Shown here piece after piece: positions 54,471 to 63,302 of a stretch of 64,000 nucleotides of DNA (position 1 is its first letter; the number at the start of each line of letters is the position of its first letter). The translations under genes and the position numbers were made by a program. The stretch comes from Streptococcaceae bacterium AF54-32pH5A (GTDB lineage Bacteria; Bacillota; Bacilli; Lactobacillales; Streptococcaceae). The stretch is from contig JAQDAD010000001.1 of NCBI GenBank assembly GCA_027682205.1, positions 186,001-250,000 of the forward strand, given 5' to 3'. Under the pieces are notes generated by a model. The model was not told the origin of the DNA and did not search any database. It worked only from the letters and a program-made list of their open reading frames with translations.

Positions 54471-56021
54471 CTACAACAACAAATCTTTTATTTTGCCAAT
54501 TTCACTTTTTGGAATGACTAAATGAATCATATCGCCCAGATACATTCTGGTTGAGCCATTAACGGTTTGGCTTTTGCCGTTATGAACTTGGGTAGTGATG
54601 AGGACGTTGTGTGGTAAGTTGAGTTCATGGACTTGTTTACCAGCTATTTTATCTGAAACAGGGATTTCGATAAGAGTTACTTCTCCTTCGTCTGTCGCTT
54701 CTTCTGGCAACATTTTCTCCAACATGGCCTCGTATACTGGAGCACCCTTTAGTAAATCCATGATAATGTAGGCTACTAAGGTCACAAGTCCGAGGGGCAT
54801 AAGATTTCGGATGTCTCCTACCATTTCGGTTACAAGGATCATAGCTGTTAGGGGAGCCTTGGATATTGCTCCAAAGTAGCCACTCATTCCTAAAATGATA
54901 AATATTGGAAATTGTTCCTGACTGACAGGACCAAGATTCACACAAATGACGCCAACTAGGGCACCAAGTAAGGAACCAAGGGCCAGAATAGGTAGAAAAA
55001 TACCACCAGGTAATCCACTTCCATAACTTATCATGCTCCAAACAAAGCGAATAAGGAAGTAGGCAAGTAAGACTTGAAAACTAAAATTTTGCTCAGTTAG
55101 AGAGAGAACCAGCTGATTTCCACCACCGAGAATTTGTGGCAGAAAAACTCCTACTGGTATGATAAGGATAAAAGCTAAGATTGGATAATAAGCTCTATCT
55201 AAATGGATTTTTTGACCAATCCAGTCATAAACCTTGCTGATATTTAGCACAGCTTTCTCATAAAGAAAACCTGATAATCCGAGAAAGATCCCCATGAAAA
55301 GATAAATCCAGTACTGATCTAGAGTCATGAGAGGGATATTGTCAGGCATATCCAGTACGGGAGTTAGGCCAAATATGAGTAGAGAAACAAAGTTTGCTAC
55401 GAGACTAGCTGCTAGAGTGGAAACCCAGAAAAATCTTGAAAAGTGATGATAGACTTCTTCAACTACAAAGAGAAGGCCTGCTATTGGGGCGTTAAAAGCT
55501 GCAGCAAGACCAGCAGCTGCTCCACTGGCAATTAAGGAACGTTCCTCAACTGGACTCGATTTGAGCCATTTAGCAATGCCCTTACCACCAACTGCTCCAA
55601 GTTGAATACTTGGCCCTTCTCGACCTAGCATGAGTCCACTAGCAATAGCTAGAATACCTAGAATATATTTCCTCCAGAGAACACCCCACCAATTAAGCGA
55701 CATGAGTCCTTTTAATTCGGCCTCAACTTGTGGGATTCCTGAGCCTTTGATATCTTTCTCTGAGCGAGTTAATTTAGCACTGAGCCAGCAGATGAGTATG
55801 TAAAATAGAACAAGGACAACAAGATTGCGCACTAGGTGCGCTTGATCTTGATAGAGGCCTTGTATCAGGTGGAAGCCTTTTTCGATTAAGAAACGAAAGG
55901 ATCCGACGATTAGCCCGACAACTAGCCCGACGATAATTCCTCGCCCAACTTGGGATAATATGGTACTTGAGGCAAAGGCAAATTCTTTCTTAGACCGGAG
56001 TATTTCTGACTGTTTCTCCAT
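54471..56021 (-). CDS. ClC family chloride channel/antiporter with TrkA-C domain
   Basis: 516 residues from ATG 56021 (MEKQSEILRSKKEF), which has GGAGG 8 nt upstream. Longer in-frame starts up to 56036 would place the ribosome site inside the gene. ClC signatures: KGSGIPQVE, GREGPSIQLGAVGGKGIA with the gating Glu, and GLPGGIFLPILALG. About ten or more hydrophobic helices, then a TrkA-C ligand-binding domain (about 430-516, IEIPVSDKIAGKQVHELNLPHNV). It may exchange Cl- or F- with H+; the second domain suggests nucleotide or ion gating. Downstream of rnhB by 16 nt, same operon. Confidence 0.9.
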   Translation of the reverse strand: MEKQSEILRSKKEFAFASSTILSQVGRGIIVGLVVGLIVGSFRFLIEKGFHLIQGLYQDQAHLVRNLVVLVLFYILICWLSAKLTRSEKDIKGSGIPQVEAELKGLMSLNWWGVLWRKYILGILAIASGLMLGREGPSIQLGAVGGKGIAKWLKSSPVEERSLIASGAAAGLAAAFNAPIAGLLFVVEEVYHHFSRFFWVSTLAASLVANFVSLLIFGLTPVLDMPDNIPLMTLDQYWIYLFMGIFLGLSGFLYEKAVLNISKVYDWIGQKIHLDRAYYPILAFILIIPVGVFLPQILGGGNQLVLSLTEQNFSFQVLLAYFLIRFVWSMISYGSGLPGGIFLPILALGSLLGALVGVICVNLGPVSQEQFPIFIILGMSGYFGAISKAPLTAMILVTEMVGDIRNLMPLGLVTLVAYIIMDLLKGAPVYEAMLEKMLPEEATDEGEVTLIEIPVSDKIAGKQVHELNLPHNVLITTQVHNGKSQTVNGSTRMYLGDMIHLVIPKSEIGKIKDLLL

Positions 56022-56037
56022 AATCATTTCCTCCAAC

Positions 56038-56817
56038 TTAACTTTCTTTATTTGCTGAAACCAGTGATTTTATCGGTTCAAAACTGGTTCGATGAATGGG
56101 GGTAACTCCTAGTTTATCAAGACCTTCTAAGTGTTTTGCTGTTCCATATCCGGCATTGGTAGCGAAATCATATCCAGGATACTGCTTGTCGTAATCCTTC
56201 ATTAAATTATCCCGTGTCACTTTGGCAACTATGGACGCGGCTGCGATAGAGAGCGAGTTCGCATCTCCCTTGATAATTGCTGTTTGGGAAATTGGTAAAT
56301 CCAGTTGCATGGCATCAATCAAGAGGTGCTCAGGTTGGGGACTGAGCTGAGAGATTGCTTCTTTCATGGCAAGCTTGGTCGCTTCATAAATATTGACTTG
56401 GTCAATGACTTGATTATCCATGATTCCAATGCCGATTGACAAGGCTTGGTCTTGAACGGCTTGAAAAATCTCCGCATGTTTCTTTTTGGGGATTTTTTTG
56501 CTATCGTTGAGGCCTTTGATTTTACAATTTTTAGGTAAGATAACGGCTGCAGCGACTACAGGTCCTGCAAGAGGACCGCGGCCGACCTCGTCAACGCCTG
56601 CTATTAAGGTTGATCCTTGTTCATAAAGCTCTTTTTCATAGGAAAGCATGGATTCCAAGCGAAGGTCTTCATCCAGTTCTGCCTGAATGCTTTTTCTACG
56701 CTTGCTGATTTCCTTTTGAACTCCAGTTCGGCTATCTTTTTCCAGTTCAAGAAAAAGGGGATTGTCTAAGTCTTTGACAGTAGCAAGAAGTTCTCTGATT
56801 TCTTTAATAGTCGTCAT
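56038..56817 (-). CDS. rnhB: Ribonuclease HII
   Basis: Cleaves RNA in RNA-DNA hybrids and single misincorporated ribonucleotides. 259 residues. Catalytic D-E-D-D set: [35 protein letters not shown], and [17 protein letters not shown] with the later Asp. The N-terminal 65-residue extension is the usual Gram-positive RNase HII substrate-binding domain. It overlaps rbgA by 14 bp; the rbgA-rnhB pair is conserved in Firmicutes. Confidence 0.96.
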   Translation of the reverse strand: MTTIKEIRELLATVKDLDNPLFLELEKDSRTGVQKEISKRRKSIQAELDEDLRLESMLSYEKELYEQGSTLIAGVDEVGRGPLAGPVVAAAVILPKNCKIKGLNDSKKIPKKKHAEIFQAVQDQALSIGIGIMDNQVIDQVNIYEATKLAMKEAISQLSPQPEHLLIDAMQLDLPISQTAIIKGDANSLSIAAASIVAKVTRDNLMKDYDKQYPGYDFATNAGYGTAKHLEGLDKLGVTPIHRTSFEPIKSLVSANKES

Positions 56818-57655
56818 CGATGTCTTCCAATGTATCTAAGGTATAGTTACCGAGCTTTCCATCGCGGACTTCTTTCACGAACAGACTGTAAAAGCGGTCG
56901 TAGTCGTCTCGGAAACCAAGAGCACGTGTCATATCCATGATGATAACAGGAGCTTCTTCTTCAATTTTCATTTGTTTGAAGCGTTCAGCTAGTTTTTCTG
57001 GATAATGTTCTTTGAAATAATTGAGGCCAAAAATGGTCACTTCATCCATAGGAAGCAACTGGTCCTTAATTGCTCCAGTTAGGGCTAGTTTCAGTGCGAC
57101 AGTATCATCTTCAAACTTAGGCCAAAGAATCCCTGGTGTGTCTAAGATTTCAAGGTCTTTATTGGTTTTGAGCCATTGTTGCCCTTTGGTAACACCTGGT
57201 TTATTGCCGACAACTGCAATCTTTTTCCCAGCCAAACGATTCATGAGAGTTGATTTGCCAGCATTTGGAATTCCGATAATCATGGTACGCAAGGTTTCGA
57301 TCTGAATACCACGTTCTTTTTGGCGTGCAATCTTATCAGCCATGAGCTTTTTGGCTGCATCAGTCACAACTTTCACAGTAACTTGCTCTTTGGAATTGAT
57401 GGCCAGTGTTTGAATTCCCTGTGATTCAAAATACTGACGCCATTCTTTTGTCATTGCTGGATCAGCTAGGTCTGCCTTGTTTAAAATCAATAGTTTGGGT
57501 TTATCACCCACAATCTTGTTCAACATAGGGTTTTGACTAGATAAAGGCAGGCGAGCATCCACCAAAATCGTCACAAAATCAACAAATTTTAAATTCTCCT
57601 GAACTTGTCGCCGAGCCTTAGACATGTGGCCCGGAAACCATTGAATAGTAGCCAT
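56804..57655 (-). CDS. rbgA: Ribosome biogenesis GTPase RbgA (YlqF)
   Basis: 283 residues, circularly permuted GTPase needed for 50S assembly. G-motif order G4 (LILNKADL), G5 (AINSK), G1 ([14 protein letters not shown]), G2/T (GVTKGQQW), G3 (DTPGILWP), then the C-terminal RNA-binding domain. AAGGGG precedes the ATG. Promoter TGA TAGAAT on the minus strand (57722-57714). The leader carries a hairpin with a T run. Confidence 0.95.
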   Translation of the reverse strand: MATIQWFPGHMSKARRQVQENLKFVDFVTILVDARLPLSSQNPMLNKIVGDKPKLLILNKADLADPAMTKEWRQYFESQGIQTLAINSKEQVTVKVVTDAAKKLMADKIARQKERGIQIETLRTMIIGIPNAGKSTLMNRLAGKKIAVVGNKPGVTKGQQWLKTNKDLEILDTPGILWPKFEDDTVALKLALTGAIKDQLLPMDEVTIFGLNYFKEHYPEKLAERFKQMKIEEEAPVIIMDMTRALGFRDDYDRFYSLFVKEVRDGKLGNYTLDTLEDIDDDY

Positions 57656-57679
57656 AATATTTTCCCCTTCCGACTAAAA

Positions 57680-57722
57680 AAACGTAATAAAACGTTTTCT
57701 TTCTCACCATCTATTCTATCAT
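57680..57722 (-). promoter_or_regulatory. rbgA promoter and leader hairpin
   Basis: Extended -10 TGA TAGAAT (57722-57714, minus strand). Downstream, AAAACGT (57699-57693) pairs with ACGTTTT (57686-57680), followed by three more T, a weak terminator-like or attenuator-like hairpin before the rbgA ribosome site. Confidence 0.45.
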
Positions 57723-57766
57723 AAATTAGGTGCTTTTGCACAGGCTTTGACTGAAATAAAATCATA

Positions 57767-57798
57767 CTAAAATACATAACTTTATTTATGTATTTTAG
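57767..57798. repeat. Perfect 13-bp hairpin, CATAA-N6-TTATG copy 4
   Basis: CTAAAATACATAA (57767-57779), loop CTTTAT, TTATGTATTTTAG (57786-57798). It lies between the divergent rbgA and mazEF promoters, 7 bp before the mazEF -35. Confidence 0.7.
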
Positions 57799-57805
57799 TG
57801 TTTAC

Positions 57806-57844
57806 TTGACTTAATGTGCTGTTTGGTATATACTTTGTATATAC
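57806..57844 (+). promoter_or_regulatory. mazEF promoter with twin palindromic operator
   Basis: -35 TTGACT (57806-57811), 17-nt spacer, -10 TATACT (57829-57834). Two copies of the self-complementary octamer GTATATAC (57826-57833 and 57837-57844), 11 bp apart, cover the -10 and start site. This is an expected autoregulatory operator for a toxin-antitoxin complex. Confidence 0.8.
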
Positions 57845-57864
57845 AGTTTCGTGGAGGTAGATTG

Positions 57865-58080
57865 ATGAATACAGTAAAGACTCGGAAGGTGGGGAATTCT
57901 CTCACTGTGACTATTCCTAAGAATTTGGGGATGACTGAAGGTCAAGAAATGGTTGTCTACAAAGGGATTGACGGTGTCATTGTCCTGGCTCCGAAACTAA
58001 AAGATCCTTTTGATGGGATTACTGATTTAAGAATGACAAATGATTTTGAAGGAGCAAGGTCACTTGATAGCGAAATCTGA
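57865..58080 (+). CDS. AbrB/MazE-type antitoxin
   Basis: 71 residues. The N-terminal SpoVT-AbrB swapped-hairpin domain VKTRKVGNSLTVTIPKNLGMTEGQEMVVYKG is followed by an acidic, flexible tail (DPFDGITDLRMTNDFEGARSLDSEI) suited to wrapping the toxin. GTGGAGG lies 7-8 nt before ATG 57865. An earlier ATG at 57814 would sit upstream of the -10. Its stop overlaps the toxin start region by 17 bp (or 41 bp with the alternative start), so the pair is coupled. Confidence 0.9.
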   Translation: MNTVKTRKVGNSLTVTIPKNLGMTEGQEMVVYKGIDGVIVLAPKLKDPFDGITDLRMTNDFEGARSLDSEI

Positions 58081-58420
58081 GTATATTCCTGAAAAGCAAG
58101 ATATCATTTGGCTAGACTTTGATCCATCAGTCGGTCGGGAGATACAGAAACGACGACCTGCCTTGGTTGTTTCTAGGAGAGAATATGCCTTGCAAACTGG
58201 TTTTGTGGCCGTCTGTCCTATCACTCATGGCCAACAACGTTTGGCAGAAAAAGGCTTGCTCGTTCCTGTTTCGTCGGATAAGGTAGATGGTGCTGTCAAT
58301 CCCTTTCAACTGTATACCTTTGATTTTCGGATGCGCAATGCTCAAAAAATAACTAGAATGGATACACAACGTTTTCAGAAAGTGGTTCAACTGTATCAAT
58401 ATATCTTTGAAGATACTTAA
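58064..58420 (+). CDS. mazF: MazF/PemK-type endoribonuclease toxin
   Basis: 118 residues from TTG 58064, which has GAAGGAG 9 nt upstream and gives the family N-terminus (EYIPEKQDIIWLDFDPSVG). ATG 58040 would give 126 residues but with a poor ribosome site. MazF motifs: DIIWLDFDPSVGREIQKRRPALVVSR with the catalytic Arg, VAVCPITHG with the Thr, and VDGAVNPFQLYTFDFR. It cleaves mRNA at short sequences when free of MazE. In pneumococcus I recall the IgA1 protease gene at this place between the rbgA and rexAB operons; none is seen here. Confidence 0.9.
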   Translation: MIAKSEYIPEKQDIIWLDFDPSVGREIQKRRPALVVSRREYALQTGFVAVCPITHGQQRLAEKGLLVPVSSDKVDGAVNPFQLYTFDFRMRNAQKITRMDTQRFQKVVQLYQYIFEDT

Positions 58421-58453
58421 ATCCTACCATGTATAGACAAGGTAGGATTTTTC
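58419..58453. terminator. Bidirectional terminator, mazF and the rexAB operon
   Basis: AAATCCTACC (58419-58428), 12-nt loop, GGTAGGATTT (58441-58450). It overlaps the mazF stop and abuts the stop of the convergent minus-strand gene. Confidence 0.85.
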
Positions 58454-59631
58454 TATATGACTAATCTTTCTAAAAATGGTTGAAGACAGTTGGTCAAAAT
58501 CCCTCTAATCCAAGTTGATTGAGCTGAAGATAGGTGGTCCGCTTCTAGACATTCTTTTAGAAAATTCCTCACCTGATCTGGAGCAATTTCAAACTCAAAG
58601 GCCTTCATCTTGTAGAAAAAGTCGATTAAATGCTCAGACATGTAATCCTCTGAAAAGGGAACTTCTCCAGTTTTTCGATATTCTAGTAAGAGTCGGGAGA
58701 ATCTTGCTTTTTCATCTGGCAAATCACGAAAATAAGAATTGAGAAGCCAAATCTGCTTTTGCTTTCTCTCGAGAGGATCTTGATTCGCAATTCTCTGGTC
58801 TTTTTCAAGCTCTTTTTGATTTTGCTTTGCCTTGAGAGCACGTTCTTCTCTATTCTTTCCAAAAAGAATTTTTTCCCATTTTCGTTCTTCTTGGGTTAGG
58901 GTTTCTGTAAAACCAAAGTAATCTTGATAGGCGCGTTCAGCTGGCCCCATGGCTAGGATGAGATTATCTGCGTATTGCTTGGCGATTTTATCTCTTTTCT
59001 TACGTTCTTTCTCTGCCTGAATCCGTAAATGCTGCTCGTAGTCTATTTTCTCCTTACCTAGCTTAACAAGGTAGAGTTGATCATCGGTCTTACCAAGTAG
59101 AAAAGGTTTGATACACTTTTCAAGGACTTCTTCCAGATGCGCCTTCTTTTTTGGCTCAGCCTTGGCCCAACTTCCTCCTTGAAAGACTTCTAGGAAAAGC
59201 TGGTAATCTTTCTCAGGTGCAAATTGATTGCCACGATTGGCTTTGAAGACACCTTTTTCCCAAAACCATTTTAGAAGTTTTTCGTCAAAGTCACTTTTAT
59301 TGACCTTGATTTTTTCCATTTTCTTGACTTTTCTAGTCAGATTTTCAAGCTTTCTGAGTAGTTTTTCTTCCTCTTCTAGTTGCTGGTCTAAACTCAGTCG
59401 ATGAAAATGGCGAACACAGTCACTGCCGATAGGAAAGAGACGTTGACCTGTGACAGTATTAAAGAGTTCGTAAGCGTATTTAATAGCATTTCCGCAGACA
59501 CAATTGCTACGACCAATGCCATTAAAAATCAAGGAAACTTCATTCCATTCCTTGGTAGCTTGATCCCAAGTATTTGCTTGAGAAGCTTGTAAAACAGCAT
59601 CATGTAGGGATTTTCTAACTGGAAGTGGCAT
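58453..59631 (-). CDS. Conserved protein of unknown function, CxCG motif, rexAB operon
   Basis: 392 residues, soluble, highly charged and helical. An N-terminal possible metal site: C44-V-C46-G, then C72 in FPIGSDCVRHF, with NAIKYAYELFNTVTGQRLFPIG between. The pattern (CxCG ... TGxxLxPIGSxCxxxF) is shared with phage and bacterial proteins of unknown role. The rest (about 90-280) has Lys/Glu-rich coiled coil. AAAGGAG precedes the ATG, 17 nt after rexA, so it is cotranscribed with the helicase-nuclease. A DNA-repair accessory role is only inference. I do not recognise a named family. Confidence 0.75.
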   Translation of the reverse strand: MPLPVRKSLHDAVLQASQANTWDQATKEWNEVSLIFNGIGRSNCVCGNAIKYAYELFNTVTGQRLFPIGSDCVRHFHRLSLDQQLEEEEKLLRKLENLTRKVKKMEKIKVNKSDFDEKLLKWFWEKGVFKANRGNQFAPEKDYQLFLEVFQGGSWAKAEPKKKAHLEEVLEKCIKPFLLGKTDDQLYLVKLGKEKIDYEQHLRIQAEKERKKRDKIAKQYADNLILAMGPAERAYQDYFGFTETLTQEERKWEKILFGKNREERALKAKQNQKELEKDQRIANQDPLERKQKQIWLLNSYFRDLPDEKARFSRLLLEYRKTGEVPFSEDYMSEHLIDFFYKMKAFEFEIAPDQVRNFLKECLEADHLSSAQSTWIRGILTNCLQPFLERLVI

Positions 59632-59648
59632 GAGGTCTCCTTTCTAGG

Positions 59649-62600
59649 TTATACTTTTACAACTTGAACTTCATCTTTACCGAGCAAAATCAAGTATTTT
59701 TCAATATTTTTAATCGAATAGGCACGAGTTAAAGCCTCTCCGTATAAGGCTAACTGACCACGATAGCGGTCTATGAGTTGACTTGGTTGATCATAGCGGT
59801 CTGTTTTGTAGTCGAAAAGAATGATACGATCCTCAAAAAGCAGATATCCGTCTAAGATCCCACGGACAACAAAGTCTTCCTGACTCTTTTGGTCTCGCTT
59901 GAGCATAGAAAAAGGTTGCTCTCGATAGAGATAGTTAGTATTAGCGAGAATTTCCTGACCAAGTGGTGTGTCAAAGAAAGCTAGGATTTTAGAAAGATTA
60001 ATCTTGTTTCTGACAGCTTGACTAGTTTGAACTTGTTGCAGAGTATCTTTCAGGCTAGCAAGTGTTGGTTGCTGACTAAGGTCAATTCTCTGCATGAGTT
60101 CGTGGGTTGCACTACCAATCTCCGCTCCAGTTACCTTTTCTTTAGTTGAAAAATCTGGTAAATCAAAGCTGATTTTCTTCTCTGGTGATTGAGTTTGACC
60201 AGCAATTTGTACCCCTTCCATATCCATAACAGGTTCATAAAATTTCTTGATTTGGCTTGGAGTTTGAACACTGGGCAGTTCAATAGCTGCGCGGTGCAGA
60301 GTATTATAGACTTCCACCTCTTTCAACATTTCAAGGGCTTCTTTGATGATTTCTGACTGACGGTTGCTTGCTTGAGAACTATCTTGTAAAGGACCCTTGT
60401 TTTCCAATTGACCAATAGCTTCTCTGGTCAGCTGGTCTTCACCGACAAAGCGATAGCTAAAGTTGAGATGATCTTTGGCAAACACTTTAGTGATAGCCCA
60501 AATCCAATCTTGGAAATTCTTGGCTTGAAGTCTAGTATGTTTATCTAGTTTTCCGTTTTCAGCAGCTGGATATTCCTTGGCTTCCAGCTTTTCACGAGAG
60601 CCCTTACCGACAAGATAGAGCTTTTTCTCAGCCCGTGTCATGGCAACATACAGCAAACGCATCTGCTCTGAATAGCTAGCCAGTTGCAGTTCTTCTTCAT
60701 TCTGCGTATAAGTGAGGCTGGGAATGGAAAGTTTAATGGTTTTAGGATAGTGAGCTTCTACTGCTCCTGTTTCCACCTTGGCAATGTATTTGACACCAAG
60801 CCCATTCTGCCGACTGAGAATAACATCAGACATTGAGTCTTGCTTATTGAAATCTTGATCCATGTTGAGGATAAAGACATAAGGAAACTCCAGACCTTTA
60901 CTCTTATGAATGGTCATGAGTTCCACTGCGTCTTTAGGCGGTGCGACGGCTACGCTTACAAGATCATGCTGGGCTTCCAAAACCTGATCAATCATACGAA
61001 TAAAACGAGACAAGCCTTTGAAATTACTTTTTTCAAACTGGTCTGCTCGCAGAGCTAGGGCGTAGAGATTGGCTTGTCTGGCAGGACCGTTAGGTAAGGC
61101 TCCGACATAATCATAGTAAAAACGATCGTTGTAAATCTTCCAAATCAAGTCATAGAGGGAATGGGTTTTGGCATATAAGCGCCAAGAATCCAAAATATCC
61201 ATGAATTGGCTTAGTTTTTCCGCTAAAGCTGTGTGAATTAACTCTTTCTGCTCAGTTGCTTGTTTTTGAGCGTTAAGTAGTTTCTCATAAAGATTCTCTT
61301 GGACTTTATCAGCCACTTTCTGAAGGGACAAACGTGCTAACTCGTCCTCATCAAAGCTAAACATTGGAGACTTCATAAGCGCAACCAAGGCATAGTCTTG
61401 CAGAGGATTGTGGATGACACGAAGAGTGTCTAGCATGACTTGCACTTCTAGGGATTGGAGGTAATTATTTTGTTCTCCGTCTGTTTTGACAGGAATCCCA
61501 TACTCAGACAAAGCGAGGAGGATCTGGTCATTACGACTGCGACTGGAAGTCAAAAGGGCAATTTCCTTAAAGGCTACACCATTCTCTTGATGGAGCTTCA
61601 GGATTTCCTTGATGACTAAGCGCATTTCACCTGTTAGTTTTGTTTCTACTTGGCTCTCTTCGTCCTCTTGCCCACTGTCGTCCTTATCGTAGAGAAGAAA
61701 TTCTGCCTTGTTCTCAGGATTTGGAGTCAGTTTGGTATTGGCAAAAACAAGTTGGTGCATGCTATCGTAGTTGATTTCGCCGACCTCTTGGTCCATGAGA
61801 CGTTCAAAGACATGGTTGGTTGCTGACAGAACTTCTGAACTACTACGGAAATTTTCCTTGAGGAGAATCAGCTTGCCTTCTTGAGGATTTTGCGCATAGC
61901 GTTGGAATTTTTCATTGAAAATCTGTGGATCTGCCTGACGGAAACGGTAGATGGACTGCTTGATATCTCCTACCATAAAGCGATTGTGGCCATTCGACAG
62001 CAATTCCAGCATCCGTTCTTGGATGTGGTTGGTATCCTGATACTCATCGACCATGACCTCATGGAAGCGATTCTGATATGCCTCACGGACCTGTGGGAAA
62101 TTTTCTAAAATTTCAATGGTGTAATGGCTGATATCGGCAAATTCAAAGGCATTTTCCTGGCGTTTACGTTCACGATAAGCCTCCACAAAATCGCTCATAA
62201 AGTTTTGGAAAGTTTTAGCTAGCTCCCAGGTGTCTTCATGGTAACGCTCTTGATAGTCGAGAATTGTTATCTGGTCTGCTAGTTGTCCTAGTTTAGCAAA
62301 CTGAGACTTTCTCTCCTCGTTATAAGCATCTGCAAATGGCTTCAAATCAGCCTTTCGACTAGAGTTAGCCAGCGCTCGACCATTTTTCTCCTTCGAGATG
62401 GCGACAACACGAGCAAGCACTTCTTGATAAGTCTGACTATCAGACACGTGATTTAAGGAGCCAATTTCATCCAAAACCTGATGAACAGCTTCTAGGTAAG
62501 CAGCTTTGGGGAACCCTTTGGCATCATTATCCAGATGATAACGGAAAAAGCTTTCCAAATCCCAAAGCACCTGCTGGATTTTCTTAGTCAGTTTTCCTTT

Positions 62601-63302
62601 TTCACTAGAAAAATCGGCTTCTTCAAATCCTTTGAGGAAAGAATTCTGAAGCCATTTCTGAGGATTACTAGTGGATTGAAGGAAATCGTAAATTTTGTAG
62701 ACTTGCTGGCGCAGACCACGTTCATCCTTACCACGCCCGGCAAAATTCTTCACCAAACGACTAAATTTCTCTTTGTTTTCACCTTGATAATGCTCTTCAA
62801 ACGCCTGATGAAAAACTTCGTTTTTTAAGATTAACTGTTCACTTTCATTTTGTAGAATACGGAAATTGGGTGCGATATCAATCAAATAGCCATGTTTGCC
62901 AAGAAATTTTTGTGTGAAGGAGTCCATGGTTCCGATGGCCGCGTTTGGCAGATCTGCCAACTGTCGTCCCAAGTGTTGTTTGAGATCAATATCATCGGTT
63001 TCATGGATTTGCTGGCTGATTTTTTTCTCCAAGCGTTCCTTGAGTTCAGTCGCAGCCTTAACGGTAAAGGTTGAGATAAAGAGTTGACTGATTGCCACAC
63101 CACGTGCCAATTGGTCCAGAATGCGCTCGGCCATGACAAAGGTTTTTCCGGAACCAGCAGACGCTGAGACAAGGATATTTTGACCAGAAGTGTAGATGGC
63201 TTCGATTTGCTCGGCTGTTTTCTTCTGTTCCTTGCTCGAACTCGCTTCTGCTACTTGCAGTTTTTGAATCTCTTCCTCAGTTAAAAAGGAAATAGGCTTC
63301 AT
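59649..63302 (-). CDS. rexA: ATP-dependent helicase-nuclease subunit RexA (AddA)
   Basis: 1217 residues. UvrD-type helicase plus C-terminal RecB-like nuclease. Walker [18 protein letters not shown] at about 46-62, motif Ia [13 protein letters not shown], motif [14 protein letters not shown], motif [19 protein letters not shown], motif [16 protein letters not shown], motif [19 protein letters not shown]. Nuclease motif [30 protein letters not shown]. Partner of RexB in double-strand break repair; together they do the RecBCD job. It starts in a 4-bp ATGA overlap with rexB. Confidence 0.96.
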   Translation of the reverse strand: MKPISFLTEEEIQKLQVAEASSSKEQKKTAEQIEAIYTSGQNILVSASAGSGKTFVMAERILDQLARGVAISQLFISTFTVKAATELKERLEKKISQQIHETDDIDLKQHLGRQLADLPNAAIGTMDSFTQKFLGKHGYLIDIAPNFRILQNESEQLILKNEVFHQAFEEHYQGENKEKFSRLVKNFAGRGKDERGLRQQVYKIYDFLQSTSNPQKWLQNSFLKGFEEADFSSEKGKLTKKIQQVLWDLESFFRYHLDNDAKGFPKAAYLEAVHQVLDEIGSLNHVSDSQTYQEVLARVVAISKEKNGRALANSSRKADLKPFADAYNEERKSQFAKLGQLADQITILDYQERYHEDTWELAKTFQNFMSDFVEAYRERKRQENAFEFADISHYTIEILENFPQVREAYQNRFHEVMVDEYQDTNHIQERMLELLSNGHNRFMVGDIKQSIYRFRQADPQIFNEKFQRYAQNPQEGKLILLKENFRSSSEVLSATNHVFERLMDQEVGEINYDSMHQLVFANTKLTPNPENKAEFLLYDKDDSGQEDEESQVETKLTGEMRLVIKEILKLHQENGVAFKEIALLTSSRSRNDQILLALSEYGIPVKTDGEQNNYLQSLEVQVMLDTLRVIHNPLQDYALVALMKSPMFSFDEDELARLSLQKVADKVQENLYEKLLNAQKQATEQKELIHTALAEKLSQFMDILDSWRLYAKTHSLYDLIWKIYNDRFYYDYVGALPNGPARQANLYALALRADQFEKSNFKGLSRFIRMIDQVLEAQHDLVSVAVAPPKDAVELMTIHKSKGLEFPYVFILNMDQDFNKQDSMSDVILSRQNGLGVKYIAKVETGAVEAHYPKTIKLSIPSLTYTQNEEELQLASYSEQMRLLYVAMTRAEKKLYLVGKGSREKLEAKEYPAAENGKLDKHTRLQAKNFQDWIWAITKVFAKDHLNFSYRFVGEDQLTREAIGQLENKGPLQDSSQASNRQSEIIKEALEMLKEVEVYNTLHRAAIELPSVQTPSQIKKFYEPVMDMEGVQIAGQTQSPEKKISFDLPDFSTKEKVTGAEIGSATHELMQRIDLSQQPTLASLKDTLQQVQTSQAVRNKINLSKILAFFDTPLGQEILANTNYLYREQPFSMLKRDQKSQEDFVVRGILDGYLLFEDRIILFDYKTDRYDQPSQLIDRYRGQLALYGEALTRAYSIKNIEKYLILLGKDEVQVVKV

